NCBI GenBank assembly: GCA_963971575.1 | Contig: OZ020611.1 | Coordinates: forward strand, 49,733,466-49,797,465 | Direction of reading: 5' to 3' | DNA length: 64,000 nucleotides | Origin: Liopterus haemorrhoidalis | Lineage: Eukaryota > Arthropoda > Insecta > Coleoptera > Dytiscidae | Part shown: in pieces, positions 36,001 through 46,165 of the stretch | How positions within the stretch are numbered: position 1 is the first letter of the stretch | Layout: every line of letters begins with the position of its first letter | Made by a program: the position numbers and the translations under genes | The notes under the pieces: generated by a model | What the model was told of the DNA's origin: nothing | Databases searched by the model: none | What the model saw: only the letters and a program-made list of their open reading frames with translations

Positions 36001-37902
36001 TGGTCGTTGAAGTGACGATATTACCGTCTTAGAAATGTGTACGCCAACATTGTTAAAGCTTTCTTCCTTTACTATTTTTAGCTTCAAAGTTAATTGCTTT
36101 AGGAGAATTTTTTAGTTTTAAGATAAGTAAAAGAGCGAATCTCTCTCCATCTTAATGGGTATCCATCAGTATTATTTTTAGGATTTTGCAGTAAAATAAT
36201 TCAAGCGTATTTAAATCGTTTTAACAATAACTGAAATAGAAATTTATTTTTTCAAGTTTTTTTTCAATTTCGACAGAGGGCGTTAGTAAAGCGAATTCTG
36301 TTGAAATCGTTTTACTATCTAATAATAATAATGTTTAACTGTCGAAATATGTACTTAGCTTAAATTTAGAAAAAAATGCACTTGAATCATTTTTTTAACC
36401 TCTTCAATTATTGCGTAACTATAATTTTAATGTAAATAGATTTTCGTTGTGAATTTCGATTGCCAGGAAGTCCTCATTGATAGTAAAATAATTAAAACTA
36501 TTTATTTATTTATTTATTTAACCAGTAACTATACAGATTTGTACAGTAGTGCACAAGTCCAGTTACATAGTACTGGGGAAAAAATTCACTACATTTATAA
36601 TAACAATAATATAGAAATATTAATAGTATATAAGAATAAAACACAAGATAAGCAAACATAAAATAAAATAAAATATAACTAGTCTAATTTATTTTTATAT
36701 TAACAAACTTTCTATAATTGTCGTAAAAGATATCTACATCTTCATCAGAGACTTGCTTGTTTACTAGACTGAGCATTTTGTTCATTGGTGACATAGATTC
36801 TGTAATTTTGAAAAAGTGATCATTATTAATTCTCAGTCTTAGTCAGGGATTCGAATATTTAAATTTTGAAGAAGTTCTGGGGCATCTGGTTTATCATTAA
36901 ATAATTAAAACGCGAAATTCAAAGTGTGGATGTCGCGTCTCCATTCTAATGTTTGAAATTTCTTACTATTATTGAGAGCTAGGTTTTTTAAATAGTTCGC
37001 ATAAGAGATTCGAAAAGGATATATTCCGGTTAATTTCAGGGTCAGGTTCCTTACAAATCTCTCTTGTACAGAGCGGTCATAATTTCTTGTCAGTTATGCA
37101 ATAGTTGACAGAAACATTTTGTTATCAAATTTATTTCCAATGACATGCACACATAGACGTAGATGCGATTTTTATATTGGGTTATGTATGTTCAATATTT
37201 CACTTACCTCTAAGAGCTAACCTCGATCAACAATCGTCTTCCAATTACAATCTTAATAACAATAATATCAACAACAACAATAATAACGAAAAAAACAATA
37301 ATATATCTTAACAAAAACCACTACTTTTTCTCTACACGCCTTTGAGTTAACGAACAACATGAAGTTATCAATACAATATCGTTACTGATTGGTTCTTTGT
37401 TAAATTGGAATTTTTAGATAAGAGATAGAATACAGTTTTGATATTTTTAAGCTCATTATTTACTGTTATGTAACTGACAATAAATTATGATCACACAGTA
37501 CTTTTTCTATTTGATTTTTGTGGGACATTGTTTTTGGGCTTCAGATTTTATTCGCCTACTCTAATTTAGGTTGAACTAGTGAACAGTACAGTAACCAAGT
37601 TGTAGATATCTTAAAACTACTATTGTTTCTTAGTATATATCCTAAAGTTTTTAGGGCACTATTCACTATATTGTCTATGTGGTCACTAAAATTAAAATTG
37701 TGTCTAAATAGTACACCTAAGTCTTTTACTTTACTATCTCTATGTATCTCTATGTTCCTCAATTCTTCCTCAAAAAGCTTATAAAATTTTTCTTTTCATC
37801 AGATGCTTAACAGAAACAAACTGGGATTTCCAACGAGCAGTGTTCATATTTACGGAACTCCACAAGCAAGGAACAATACCAGCCGAGGCGTTTGTGAAAT
37901 GA
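21076..37902 (+). CDS. nxf1: NXF1/TAP mRNA nuclear export receptor (small bristles orthologue)
   Basis: Ten exons: 21076-21136, 21194-21483, 21542-21628, 22086-22520, 22997-23106, 28852-28888, 30613-31026, 33222-33395, 34539-34687, 37803-37902 (TGA). They total 1857 nt, 618 residues; human NXF1 has 619. Domain order fits: basic/Gly-rich N-terminus (RGRGKKGGGGGGR), RNP fold starting at WYKVTLPYGNKYDK, leucine-rich repeats (LEALNLHDNRI, LKVLHLGNNKI, VDLLLDGNPLCD), NTF2-like domain from DGVDLPPPIGFDL through FLEQYFIIYDS and MPKTKHDIHSFTVDLS to AGSGFCIVNEQL, a proline linker, and the TAP-C/UBA-like end (LTETNWDFQRAVFIFTELH). It exports mRNPs with p15/NXT1 by binding FG nucleoporins. Introns carry Tc1, MITE and LINE copies. 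Start ATG is the first in frame. Confidence 0.97.
23107..24053. other. NXF1 intron 5, unassigned part
   Basis: AT-rich sequence with no ORF of note. I see nothing that can be named before the MITE at 24054; 24234-25128 is likewise AT-rich with A runs. Confidence 0.4.
24054..24233. mobile_element. short MITE related to the CTGTTCCAAACGG family
   Basis: Begins TAGGCTATTCCAAACGTTTA with GCGGAACTAAATG, and ends GTTTCGCTTAAACC...ACAGGCTATA. Same design as 14434-14590. In NXF1 intron 5. Confidence 0.68.
25129..25303. mobile_element. probable MITE (TTTTATCCTGCAA ends)
   Basis: TTTTATCCTGCAATATAGG at the left and CAATGTTGCAGGATAAAATT at the right are inverted copies, with CGTTACTA and TCTGACAG / CTGTCAAA also mirrored. 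About 175 bp. Target duplication is not resolved. Confidence 0.6.
25370..25920. mobile_element. possible degenerate inverted-repeat element
   Basis: TTTCGTTTTATCATCGTTTC near 25374 is mirrored by GAAGCGATAGTAAAACGAAA near 25880. No ORF and no clear duplication, so boundaries are guesses. Confidence 0.35.
26406..27706. mobile_element. DNA element with GGCCGCATTCAGCAGACTC ends
   Basis: GGCCGCATTCAGCAGACTCA at the left mirrors TGAGTCTGCTGAAAGCGGCC at the right; AAT stands outside each end (26403-26405, 27707-27709). A second inverted-repeat element (26565-27297) lies inside. No transposase recognised. NXF1 intron 5. Confidence 0.7.
26565..27297. mobile_element. nested TA-flanked element (TAGGGGAAACTT ends)
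   Basis: TAGGGGAAACTTTTTAAG and its mirror GAAGTTTCCCCTA, with TA outside each end (26563-26564, 27298-27299). CGAAAGTGACA and GTATTT blocks extend the inverted similarity to about 100 bp. No coding capacity seen. Confidence 0.7.
27710..28851. other. NXF1 intron 5, last part
   Basis: No gene or clear element between the GGCCGCATTCAGC element and exon 6. T runs at 28376-28393 and 28684-28697. Only the short exon 6 (28852-28888) follows. Confidence 0.4.
29039..30553 (-). mobile_element. Tc1-like transposon with TA duplication
   Basis: Ends CAGTCATGTGCGAAAAAATA and, inverted, AAGTCATGTACGTAAAAATA, flanked by TA (29037-29038, 30554-30555). 1515 bp, close to the size of an intact Tc1 element. 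It holds a broken transposase on the - strand. It sits in NXF1 intron 6 (28889-30612), its right end 59 bp before exon 7. Confidence 0.92.
29158..30095 (-). pseudogene. Tc1 transposase, broken
   Basis: The N-terminal part (30095-29832) has a HTH region with RGRTSKTSPTTDRKIVRCAK, ELDLPISASTVRNRLIKANL and ASRPRKTPLL. The C-terminal part (29427-29158) has NKEELWREIETAWKSIL, LIESIPRRCVEIIRKRG and YGTKY, the classic Tc1 ending. The middle, which carries the DDE residues, is split among frames by stops: LFQEDNDPKHTS-like sequence is not readable in one frame. Inactive. Confidence 0.88.
31224..31483. mobile_element. pogo/Tigger-like MITE
   Basis: Ends CAGTAGAACCTCGATTATCC and GGATAATCGAGGTTCTACTG, flanked by TA (31222-31223, 31484-31485). 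260 bp. The repeated GATTATCCG motif is typical of pogo/Tigger termini. In NXF1 intron 7. Confidence 0.92.
32083..32577. mobile_element. inverted-repeat MITE, probably PIF/Harbinger
   Basis: AGGTGCGG...GTCTGACTGATCGAG near the left and CTCGATCAGTCAGACCGCGG at the right are mirrored. TTA adjoins the left end, TAG the right. Further copies of CTGACTGATC and GACAGCAAACGAT lie inside. NXF1 intron 7. Confidence 0.6.
32746..32873. mobile_element. 128-bp hairpin MITE, full copy A
   Basis: A near-perfect palindrome: left arm TGGCGGGTTGCTAACGTTAG onward pairs with the right arm with about three mismatches over about 60 nt; the loop is TATGTTGTAACATATA. TAA flanks both ends (32743-32745, 32874-32876), pointing to PIF/Harbinger mobilisation. 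In NXF1 intron 7. Confidence 0.9.
33923..34329. mobile_element. TA-flanked MITE, CTGTTCCAAACGG family, copy 2
   Basis: Ends CAGTCTGTTTCAAACGCTTA and TAACCGTTTGGAACAGACTG; TA outside each (33921-33922, 34330-34331). 407 bp, same orientation as 11379-11786, with conserved blocks TTTAGGTTGTCACGA and TGAAACCATGGAAACGAAT. NXF1 intron 8. Confidence 0.92.
34972..35147. mobile_element. short MITE related to the CTGTTCCAAACGG family
   Basis: TTTCAAACTATTAGGCGGAA at the left and TTCCGCCTAATCGTTTGGAA at the right. Interior matches 14434-14590 (GATTGAAGCTTTTAATCATT). NXF1 intron 9. Confidence 0.7.
35148..36494. other. NXF1 intron 9, unassigned part
   Basis: About 1.3 kb, AT-rich. GCGTCACAAAAAAAATGTGACG-type inverted pair near 35653-35672 is the only structure noticed. 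No coding sequence recognised. Confidence 0.4.
36495..37768 (-). mobile_element. 5'-truncated non-LTR retrotransposon (Jockey/CR1-like)
   Basis: The 3' end on the - strand is a (TAAA)n tail (36499-36522). The coding end at 37762-37556 reads SKVKDLGVLFRHNFNFSDHI then DNIVNSALKTLGYILRN and SLVQPKLE, the C-terminal part of non-LTR reverse transcriptase ORF2. The part between resembles a long 3' region with decayed coding sequence. It abuts the acceptor of the last NXF1 exon. Confidence 0.78.
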
Positions 37903-38110
37903 TACAGTATGTAGGACATGTGATAATATTAATAAGAAACACCTATTTTGATCGATAAAAAAAAAAGATAAAAACATTTTGTATTTTATAAGATTATTGA
38001 TCTTAATTTTATATAAATTCATTAAATAATTACAATAGTATAATTATGACAGTAGAACTGTTTTTATTTTATTAATTGTATTTGTTCCAAGAATTTTAAG
38101 TATAATGTAA

Positions 38111-38116
38111 AATAAA
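38111..38116 (+). terminator. candidate NXF1 polyadenylation signal
   Basis: AATAAA lies 209 nt past the NXF1 stop codon in AT-rich sequence. Other AT-rich variants are near, so the choice is tentative. Confidence 0.35.
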
Positions 38117-39099
38117 ATCGAACTTAAGCAAATATTTTTTTATCTAAACAAAAATATTTTTGAAAAACTTTCTCAACTATCGTTTTAATAGTGAGTGATA
38201 TAAAATAAGGTTTATTAACAACATATTTTGTAAATAGTTTGTTACTGAATTCATATTAGAAGTTATATAAAAATAATTATTAGCAACATCAAGTCGACCC
38301 ACACATTTCAATCACTGTCGAAGCAGTAGGTTCGAACAGTATAAAATATAATCAGGAAGCTAATATCATGATTAAATCTATTTAAATAGAAATCACATTT
38401 TTAGGCACGATAACTTAAGTTAGGATCTCTATATTTAAATATATTTTTAATATGCTGTATTAAATACCTTCCGATTTGAAATTATTTCAAAAATTCCTTA
38501 TTGTAACTATTCAAAACTGTATATAATTGATTTTCTAGTAATATTGACAGTTTTTTAAAGGTAAAATCGTTTATAAATATCAATTACAAAATTTAATTTG
38601 TCCACAGTCGGCGGCATTGTATTTAATTTGTCATTGCTGGTATGCAGAATCTGGTAGAACCTACTAAAGACACGTGTACAGGCTATACCTGTGAGATACA
38701 TCCGAATACGCACCTATTTGGTATATCTGAACGTGTAGATGATAAAACATTACAATTTTGCCTGAGTTGGAGACCAGAGCATTTTTATTCGATATACCTG
38801 AACTTTTAGATCAGTGCTTTCCAAACTTGTTGTCTAGGCGCCTACAAACGATGTGGCTCATAACGGCCAATTATTTATATAAAAGCCCTAATTTCTGTGT
38901 GTTCCGTAACGCTAAGTTGCGCGGTGTGAATGGGTTTTGCGGGATGTGGGCGGTAACGAAGTTAGTAGTAGGAAGCGACGTATACGACGAAACAGATAGC
39001 TTACCAGACACTAGAGCAGAGCATTGCAGTACATACGGTGACTCGAGGGAAGGTTGTTGTGTCAGGGGCAGGTTTTGAATTGATGTTACGCAACGTATA

Positions 39100-39422
39100 A
39101 TGACCCGCGGGCCGTCTCCAGCCCGATACTAAATTTTTAAACTTTAAACGACAATGCATTGAGCGGCTTTTTAGGATTTCCTAGGTATAATCAGAAACAG
39201 ATATACCATTGATGTCCAGTATATGAGCCGCGGGCCGTATCCAGCCCGATACTAATTTTTAAACGACACGCATTAAGCGGTTTTTAGGATTTCCTAGGTA
39301 TAATCAGAAACAGCTATAACATTGATAGCCAGCATATGGGCCGCGGGCCGTATCAAGCCCGATACTAATTTTTAAACGACGCGCATTAAGCGGTTTTTAG
39401 GATTTCCTAGGTATAATCAAGA
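39100..39422. repeat. three tandem units of 114-123 bp
   Basis: Each unit has CCGCGGGCCGT (about 39105, 39228, 39342), AGCCCGATACTAA, AAGCGGTTTTTAGGATTTCC and TAGGTATAATCA. Units 2 and 3 are the closest pair. Confidence 0.85.
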
Positions 39423-39817
39423 AACGTTTTTGTTTTGTTAATATACGCAGAATCATGCAAATTTTAATAATTAATTCCTGCTTATATTGATTTTTATTCG
39501 ATATCAGTTTGCCAACGTTGTTGGCAACGGGGTTTGCTATGGTTTACATTAGTCTATCTCCGCGTATCGTGTGTACAGCTAACGTACGTTGTGCTTGGCG
39601 TTGGCCGACGTTCACTTTCGAGGCGGTATTCTTATCGCAAGTCAAAGGGGTTTGACCAATGTTGATGCAGACTTACGTACGCACTTACTTCATCACACGT
39701 CGCGCGCACACTTGTCATCACGGCAGTCGAGAGTGTTGTGCTCAAAAAGAAGGTTGTAACCATTTTCTCTTAATGATATCTCCTTAAACTATAAAGTAAT
39801 ATTTTATACTTTTCATC

Positions 39818-40204
39818 CAGTGGCGGCGCTGGCTCTTAAAATCTGGAGGGGCCAAGAAATATTTAAAGAAAATCTGCGGGGCAGTGGGGGCCAGGTAATA
39901 TTAGAAATTATTTTTTTATCGTTTACACATGAAAATACAAGTGATGATCTAAAAAAAAAGGTCCTCACTTTTAAAATACATTTTTCTCCAAACAATTCTG
40001 GGGGGACCAACTGGGAGCCAGAACAATTTTGCCCCCCCCCCGGACCTCCCGCTAGCGCTCCCACTATTGGGGGGGGGGTCATGACAAGTGATGAGCAAAA
40101 AAAAGGTTTTCACCTCTAAAATATTAGTGATGAAGAATAACTTCCTTAAAATTATGGGGGACCAAAGGCATGTTTGAGACCCCCCCCCAATAGCGCCACC
40201 ACTG
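39818..40204. mobile_element. non-autonomous hAT element, 7/8 duplication
   Basis: Ends CAGTGGCGGCGCTGG and TAGCGCCACCACTG; flanks TTTTCATC (39810-39817) and TTTTAATC (40205-40212). Interior has G and C runs that make spurious ORFs on both strands. A relative is at 50428-50640. Confidence 0.88.
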
Positions 40205-41029
40205 TTTTAATCTAATTTAAATATAAAAAGCAAGGTCGCAGCTGCGACCATAATCTTACGTTGGCCCATGTGCTATTCTTGCATTGTACAAACGCTGGCG
40301 CTTAATCGACACAATGTCTGTATGCTACGCATATTGAAATGTCCACCAGTGCTGTATATTACATCCAACGTTGATACCAGCGTTGGCGAACGTTAGACAC
40401 ATCGTCTGCAGGCGCCTTTAGAAAGAAAAATAAAAAATAAGTGTACAAAAAGAAATGAAAACAAAACACTTAATTTTAACAATTATTTTATTGACTAATA
40501 TAAATTGTAAGTTTTATTATGATTTGTACAACAATAAACAATATTAGCATCTATACCATACACTTCGCGACACCCTTACTAACGAACCGTGACACACTAA
40601 GGTTTCATGACACACCGGTTGGAAAACACTGATATAAATGATACAGTACAAGCCAGATGTATATCAAACTGCTAACATTTTCTAATAGTCGCACATAAGT
40701 TCATAAAATAAGGTCTTATTTGTTTATTATGCCGTTATTAGTTGAAAACAATACATGCGAGGTATTTAATACATTGGAACGGACTGGAATCTAAATTTTT
40801 ACTGGGAAATTAACTACCCTACCGGCTCATTTGTAGTAAATTCTACACCGAGTTGTCCCAAAACTTTTCCGGCCCACCGGGAATTTTCCGAAACTTCGAA
40901 TGGCCTGTCCGTTCCTGTAGATGCCTCGTTTTAACTCTTGAGATACGTTCTCTCAATTTTACGTTAACAGAAGTATCGTTAACTGAGGTATAAATAACAC
41001 GTTAAATATAGGTTCCTAAAATAAGATAA

Positions 41030-41925
41030 ATTGTGTAAAATGAGTTAAATGTGAATTTTCACACTTTTCAATGTTTTAGTAAGTGAAATTTGCCAATGGA
41101 ATGCTGGATAATATTTTTTACTGTAATATTATTATTATTTTTTTTTTGAAAATCATATAAAATCTGTTAAAAAAAACTTTAACTTACCCTACAGCAGAGT
41201 TTCCCAAACTGTGCTCCCCGACGAATTCTTCTCGTGAAAAGTGTTCCGCGGCTCAAAAAGTTTGGGAAACTCTACCCTACAGTAATTTTTTAAAAAGTTA
41301 TTGTTTAAAAATATAAAAAATTCCGGTTTCCTTAAAAAGAAATATGTTGAAAAATTTTGAGGATACTATTTTGGTTCAAAACAATGTGCATTACTCTGGA
41401 TTTTTTAGATTTTTTAACCAGCTCCTCTGAGAAATAGTATGACAGACAAAAATATTGTTTTTTTTTTTTTAATAATAAATAAACATGTTGGTTGATTGCG
41501 CTATCAAATTTAAGCTCATGATACATGAATTAATGAACAAAATTTTATTTTTGAAAAAAATAAAAATATGTTTAAGTGATTTTTTGCAAAATATATGCTA
41601 AAAAATACAAATCCAACACTCTGCAATCTTAAAAATATCTGTATAATGCTCATTGATGTGAACTAGAATAGTACAAGAGAAATTTATGATATTTTTATTT
41701 TTTCGAAAGATATCGAATTTTTAATCGTCTGTCGGCTTGATGTAGACGCATCTCATAATTAAATCAATAGATAATAATATTAATAATTTATTTATTTATT
41801 ATTATTTATTCATTTTTTTATGAAAACGAATTCTTCATTCAGAATATTATCTCAAAAGAATTTTTTTGTCACTTACGAGAAACTTGAAATGTGTGAAAAT
41901 TCAGACTTCTCATCTTTTTTTATTA
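41030..41925. repeat. dispersed repeat, GTGTGAAAATTCAC-ended family, copy
   Basis: AATGTGAATTTTCACACTTT near 41048 and AATGTGTGAAAATTCAGACT near 41885 mark the ends. The middle shares AGTACAAGAG/ATTTATGA and GATGTGAAC-type motifs with 8690-9400 and 49540-49790. Diverged. Confidence 0.45.
41195..41274. mobile_element. tiny 80-bp hAT MITE, perfect 8-bp duplication
   Basis: CAGAGTTTCCCAAACTGTG and AAGTTTGGGAAACTCTA are mirrored; CCCTACAG flanks both sides (41187-41194, 41275-41282). Only the two ends and about 40 nt between are left. Confidence 0.88.
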
Positions 41926-42612
41926 TTATTATTTTTATATCGTTTATATGCTTGTTATTATAGCGAATATTCGTAAATCGAATTTTCGTAAATCCAGAAT
42001 TACCTTTATTTGAAAATAAAATACATGCAATAATATGCAAACTCAAATAGTAAACTTGCGTATCCGTTAGTTTTACGTTTCTAAAAATATAATTTATGTT
42101 ATAATAAAATATATTTTACGTAAAAAAAAAGAAAAAAATACGCAAGTCAAAAGTCTAAGTCCTCGTGAAATATTTTGATTTACCAACATACCAACATTGT
42201 TCTACATATTATAATTAAATACATAAGTTACTGCTAGAGATTAGTAATATTTAGATGTTACTAGACTAGAATGTAATACAATTTTTATATAATTACGATT
42301 ATCAATGAAATATCAAAGACTTCACAATTTTTGAAATAGTTAATCTTATTTTTAGGATTAGTGTTTTGAAGTTGAACCATTTGCATATATAATTTTGGCA
42401 GCAGTTATTTGTATTCGTTTTCTTTTATGTACAAAATGATTTTTAAAAGATGTAATTACATAACGGGAATTCGCTAAATATTTTGTGTAAGCTGCTAAAG
42501 ATGGTAGTCTAAATTACACCATGGAAATAAGCCGCTGTGGCCATCTATGCATAAACATTGAACTAAAAATATGTCAAACTTGTTTGAAATTTATATATTA
42601 CAAGATCATAAA

Positions 42613-42749
42613 GGGTCGGTTTCTGAAAGCTTGGCCGAGTTTTAACTTTTGGTTAAACTCGGTTACAATATAACAATCCCACAAGAAACCATAGCAACCA
42701 TTTTCTAACTGTTTGGTTATAGTTAACTAAGCTTTCAAAAACCGGCCCC
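42613..42749. mobile_element. 137-bp palindromic MITE
   Basis: GGGTCGGTTTCTGAAAGCTT at the left and AAGCTTTCAAAAACCGGCCC at the right are mirrored, as are TTTTGGTTAAAC and GTTTGGTTATAG inside. No coding capacity. The duplication is masked by A runs. Confidence 0.75.
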
Positions 42750-44078
42750 AAAAGTGTTAGATGTAATAATCAATACCAATTATTTGTTATTTTTTGAAAA
42801 AAAAATTAAACATTTTTAAAAGATTATAACACTAAAATAACAACATATTTTCATAGTTTCAATTACAGAAAATGGCTGCTAAGAAAGGTCTATTTAGATT
42901 ATTTTGAAACGACACAACAGATGACGTGTCTGTTACATAATTGTGACTTTTAAAAATCACTATGTACTTTGTATGTATAGTTGTACTTGGTAATGTTTTA
43001 TAATGGTTGGTTTCAGAACACTTGTTTTAAAAAATTAATGTTCCGTTTTCTTTTGGGATCTTCTAATATGAATTTTATAATTTCTGGTCTGACTGCTAAA
43101 TTTTTTGAACATATTGTATTATTGCTATTGTACATAATGAGGTTGTGTATTAGAATTAATTTAAGTTAAAATTGGATTTGTTTAAAAAATTTTGTAGTTT
43201 AACTAAATTGGGATGCCTGTAGAATTTTTGATGTCTACCTATATGTTGAATAAATATGTTGTGTCTAATCTTGTGTTTTCATTTTACTAATATGTTCATA
43301 TATCATTACCGTTTCATATCATCCTATTTTCAAATCTCTATATTAATTTAATCCTTATGGTGCTTCCATTTCATTTCTCTTTGGCTACGGCAGAATTGGC
43401 CGAAATATATTGTGCTGGGCAGAGCTGGGAATTTGATATAAAGTATTTCAATTACTTCCTAGTATTTGAAATATTTCATATACTGTTTAAGTTCGTTCTA
43501 CATTATACTTTTTTGCGTAGTACTGACGTAAAACGTATAATGTGAAACACAATACTTCCTTCCAACTTTCGAAGCTACACTAGAAACTATTTTCAATAAT
43601 ACCTCCGGTAAAATTTTTGGATGACAGTTGTATACTTCTCAGTCGTACCAACTACCAACTTTTTAGTTTTTGTTTACAACTTAACTTTTAGAAGTTTATT
43701 AAGTTGTAATAAGTTTATTTAGAACATATAATTAAATATAAACTTAGCACAATTAAACAATATTTATAAATTGGTTCTATAACCAAACTGTTGTCTGTCA
43801 CCTGAACCTAAAATTTTTTAAGTTGGCAGTGAAGAGTATCTCAAAGTAATAAAAGATGGAAGGTATCGCTGTCTCTTATTTTTTCCCCCACTATATTCTG
43901 TAGTACCAAAAGTTGAAATGACGTCAGAGTTGGATAGTATTGAAAGAAGTATAATGTAGAACGGACTTAAAAAATGCTCTTGGTATTTGTATTTGCATAT
44001 ACTTTCTCCGTGGTACTTGTATTTGATATTTGTTTTCTGAAAATGTCAGTATTTAAAATATTTTAGAAGTATTTTATA

Positions 44079-44537
44079 CACTTGACTCTCGCTAATCCGG
44101 CACTTATTAGTTCGGCCTCTCAATAGTCCGTCGTACCCCCACCACGATGGTCTACGCCAGGGTGCGCCGGACTGTTGAGCTAAAGCCGGATTAGCGAACT
44201 GCATAAAATTCGCGAATCCGGCCTTGACTCAACAGTCCGGCGTACCCTGGCGTCTGACTCGGGAATCCCCCTGTTAGATAGGGGGATCCCTATCTTTTTT
44301 CAAAAAAATTTCTTAGTATTAATTGTATTAAAAATGTATTACAAAAAAAAAATATAAAAATAAAAATACATATACAGTAAAACATAAAAATTTAAAGGAA
44401 TTTCTGGTCTTGTCACATGTTGACGGCCGGATTACTGAGTGTGTCGGATTACCAAATAAACTCTCAGTAATCCAGGCTCGCTCAGTAATCCGTTCGTTTT
44501 TTGTGCAAGGAATAGCCGGATTTGCGAGAGTCTAGTG
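44079..44537. mobile_element. pogo/Tigger-like element, nested
   Basis: Ends CACTTGACTCTCGCTAATCC and, inverted, CACTAGACTCTCGCAAATCC; TA outside each (44077-44078, 44538-44539). Interior repeats AGTCCGGC and GTACCC. 459 bp, non-coding. Confidence 0.9.
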
Positions 44538-44626
44538 TATATTTACTAGTATTTCAAATACATTTAAATTATTGGAATTATTTCAAATATTTCGTAGCAT
44601 TTCAAATAATTCTTGTATTTCAAATA

Positions 44627-44984
44627 AAGTCTGTTCCAAATGGTTAAGCGGAACTAGATTTTGCAATCTAGTTACTTTCATCGTTTAAATCGTGCTTTTC
44701 GGCCGTTTTGTTTAAGCTTTGTAAATAATACTTACAATAAACATTTTTTGGTTAAGGTTAATATCATTTTAAAATGTCATTTTCTTTATATTTTGATTTT
44801 TTGTGTCATTCTTAATACAAATTTCCCATTTATTTATTTTTTGCCATTTAAATATGTAAAAAAAATAATTTAATTTTGACATTCCAACGTGAAAAATGAA
44901 ATAGCCGAAGCAAGGTCCCTTCTCGTGACAACCTAAAAGAACGAAATTCTCATTTAGTTCCGCCTAACCGTTTGGAACAGACTG
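44627..44984. mobile_element. TA-flanked MITE, CTGTTCCAAACGG family, copy 3 (inverted)
   Basis: Ends AAGTCTGTTCCAAATGGTTA and TAACCGTTTGGAACAGACTG with TA outside (44625-44626, 44985-44986). 358 bp, orientation opposite to copies 1 and 2, with an internal deletion near 44880 where CCATGGAAACGAAT would be. Confidence 0.9.
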
Positions 44985-45176
44985 TACATTTAAATTATTC
45001 GAATTACATTATTTCAAATATTTCCTAGTGTTTCAAATACATTTAAATTATTTGAAATACATTATCTTGTGGCGGCATTTGGTTTATGCCTCATCCAGTA
45101 TATGTTTTGTTAAACATTTCCGTCGGATTCAAAATGATTCTCTCGTATTTTTAAAATTTAATATTTTTACAAACCA

Positions 45177-45288
45177 AAATGTGTAATAACTTCTCGGGAT
45201 ATTATGTCATAATAAAACAACTAAATATTCATATTTTTGAATAGTTGTTTTATTATGACCTAATATCCCGAGAAGTAATTACACATTT
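45177..45288. repeat. near-perfect 47-nt inverted repeat (hairpin)
   Basis: 45177-45223 pairs with 45242-45288 with two mismatches and an 18-nt spacer. Core TTCTCGGGATATTA. Adjoining sequence shows no wider inverted ends, so it may be the core of a small foldback element. Confidence 0.85.
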
Positions 45289-45536
45289 CACATATTCCAA
45301 GGTCGAAAAGAAAATACCAGAAGACTATTCATTTTATAATCTCAATTATTTAAAAAGTTTTTATATCTTACAAATAAGCAGGTTTTGTACTATCCTTTCC
45401 TAGAAACTATCTACCCAAAAGAGTCATAAAACATCTGGCCGCTACGGTTACTCAGTCCCTGACTTAGTAACACAAGACAGTTATCGGTACCTCTTCAAGC
45501 AATCAACATCGCATCAGTCTCAAATACAAATTATTA

Positions 45537-45791
45537 TAGGGTGACCATTCGTCCCGCATTTCAACATTTTGTCCCGCATTTTAACATTTTGTCCCGCATT
45601 TTAACATTTTGGGTTTAATTTTTTTGCTCTTCACTTGGATTTTGGGAGGTGAGGACCTTTTTTTATTTTGCTCTTCCCTTGGATTTGAAAGACGAGGACC
45701 TTTTTTTTTGCTCTTCACTTGGATTTTGGGAGGTGAGGACCTTTTTTTTTGCTCCGTCCCGCATTGCCTTCTTAAGAAAGTGGTCACCCTA
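45537..45791. mobile_element. 255-bp hAT MITE with perfect 8-bp duplication
   Basis: Ends TAGGGTGACCA and TGGTCACCCTA; AATTATTA flanks both (45529-45536, 45792-45799). The interior has three copies of a CATTTTGTCCCG unit and three of GCTCTTCACTTGGATTTTGG plus GAGGACC. The ends relate to those of the 5004-5825 hAT relic, which could be a distant autonomous relative. Confidence 0.92.
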
Positions 45792-45809
45792 AATTATTAA
45801 AAACTCTAA

Positions 45810-45937
45810 TGACGGGTTGCTAATGTAAGAGTTTTCTCTAACTCAAGTTAAAATCATTTGTTTTTGTATGCTACAACATACAAAAACAAATGATTATAAC
45901 TCGAGTTAGGGATAATTCTTACTTTAGCAACCGGCCA
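45810..45937. mobile_element. 128-bp hairpin MITE, full copy B
   Basis: TGACGGGTTGCTAATGTAAG and AGCAACCGGCCA ends; flanks TAA (45807-45809) and TTA (45938-45940). Length and hairpin as in copy A. It lies 10 bp from the end of the 45537 hAT MITE's duplication. Confidence 0.88.
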
Positions 45938-46165
45938 TTACACTGGCATATTTCATTTAAAACCATGCAGTCATTATAATACCACATTCTCAAATACTGT
46001 TAAAAATAATTAATGTTTTAAATACTTTTTATCAGTGATGATTAATAGTATTTGTTATGTCATATACTTTTTGATCGGTATTTGGAATTTAAAATACTTT
46101 TAATGAGTATTTGGCACAGCTCTGGTGCTAGGATACCGCGAGTATAGAAAAAGAATCTGGCGCAG

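Larger units (their letters stand above)
38812..40631. mobile_element. hAT-like element (CAGTGYTTTCCAA ends), compound
   Basis: CAGTGCTTTCCAAACTTG at the left mirrors GGTTGGAAAACACTG at the right; flanks TTTTAGAT and ATATAAAT are only loosely alike. Contains the tandem repeats at 39100-39420 and a nested hAT at 39818-40204. No transposase recognised. Confidence 0.6.
43420..46124. mobile_element. hAT-like element with TATTTCAAATA arrays, copy 2, containing nested elements
   Basis: Ends CAGAGCTGG and CAGCTCTG; flanks GTGCTGGG (43412-43419) and GTGCTAGG (46125-46132) match at 7 of 8. Same end and interior type as 9910-11235. Four other elements have inserted in it: 44079-44537, 44627-44984, 45537-45791 and 45810-45937. 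Confidence 0.82.

Noticed and set aside
39813..40119. Overlapping ORFs on both strands
   Set aside because: They are readings of a hAT MITE with G/C runs that has clear ends and a 7/8 target duplication.
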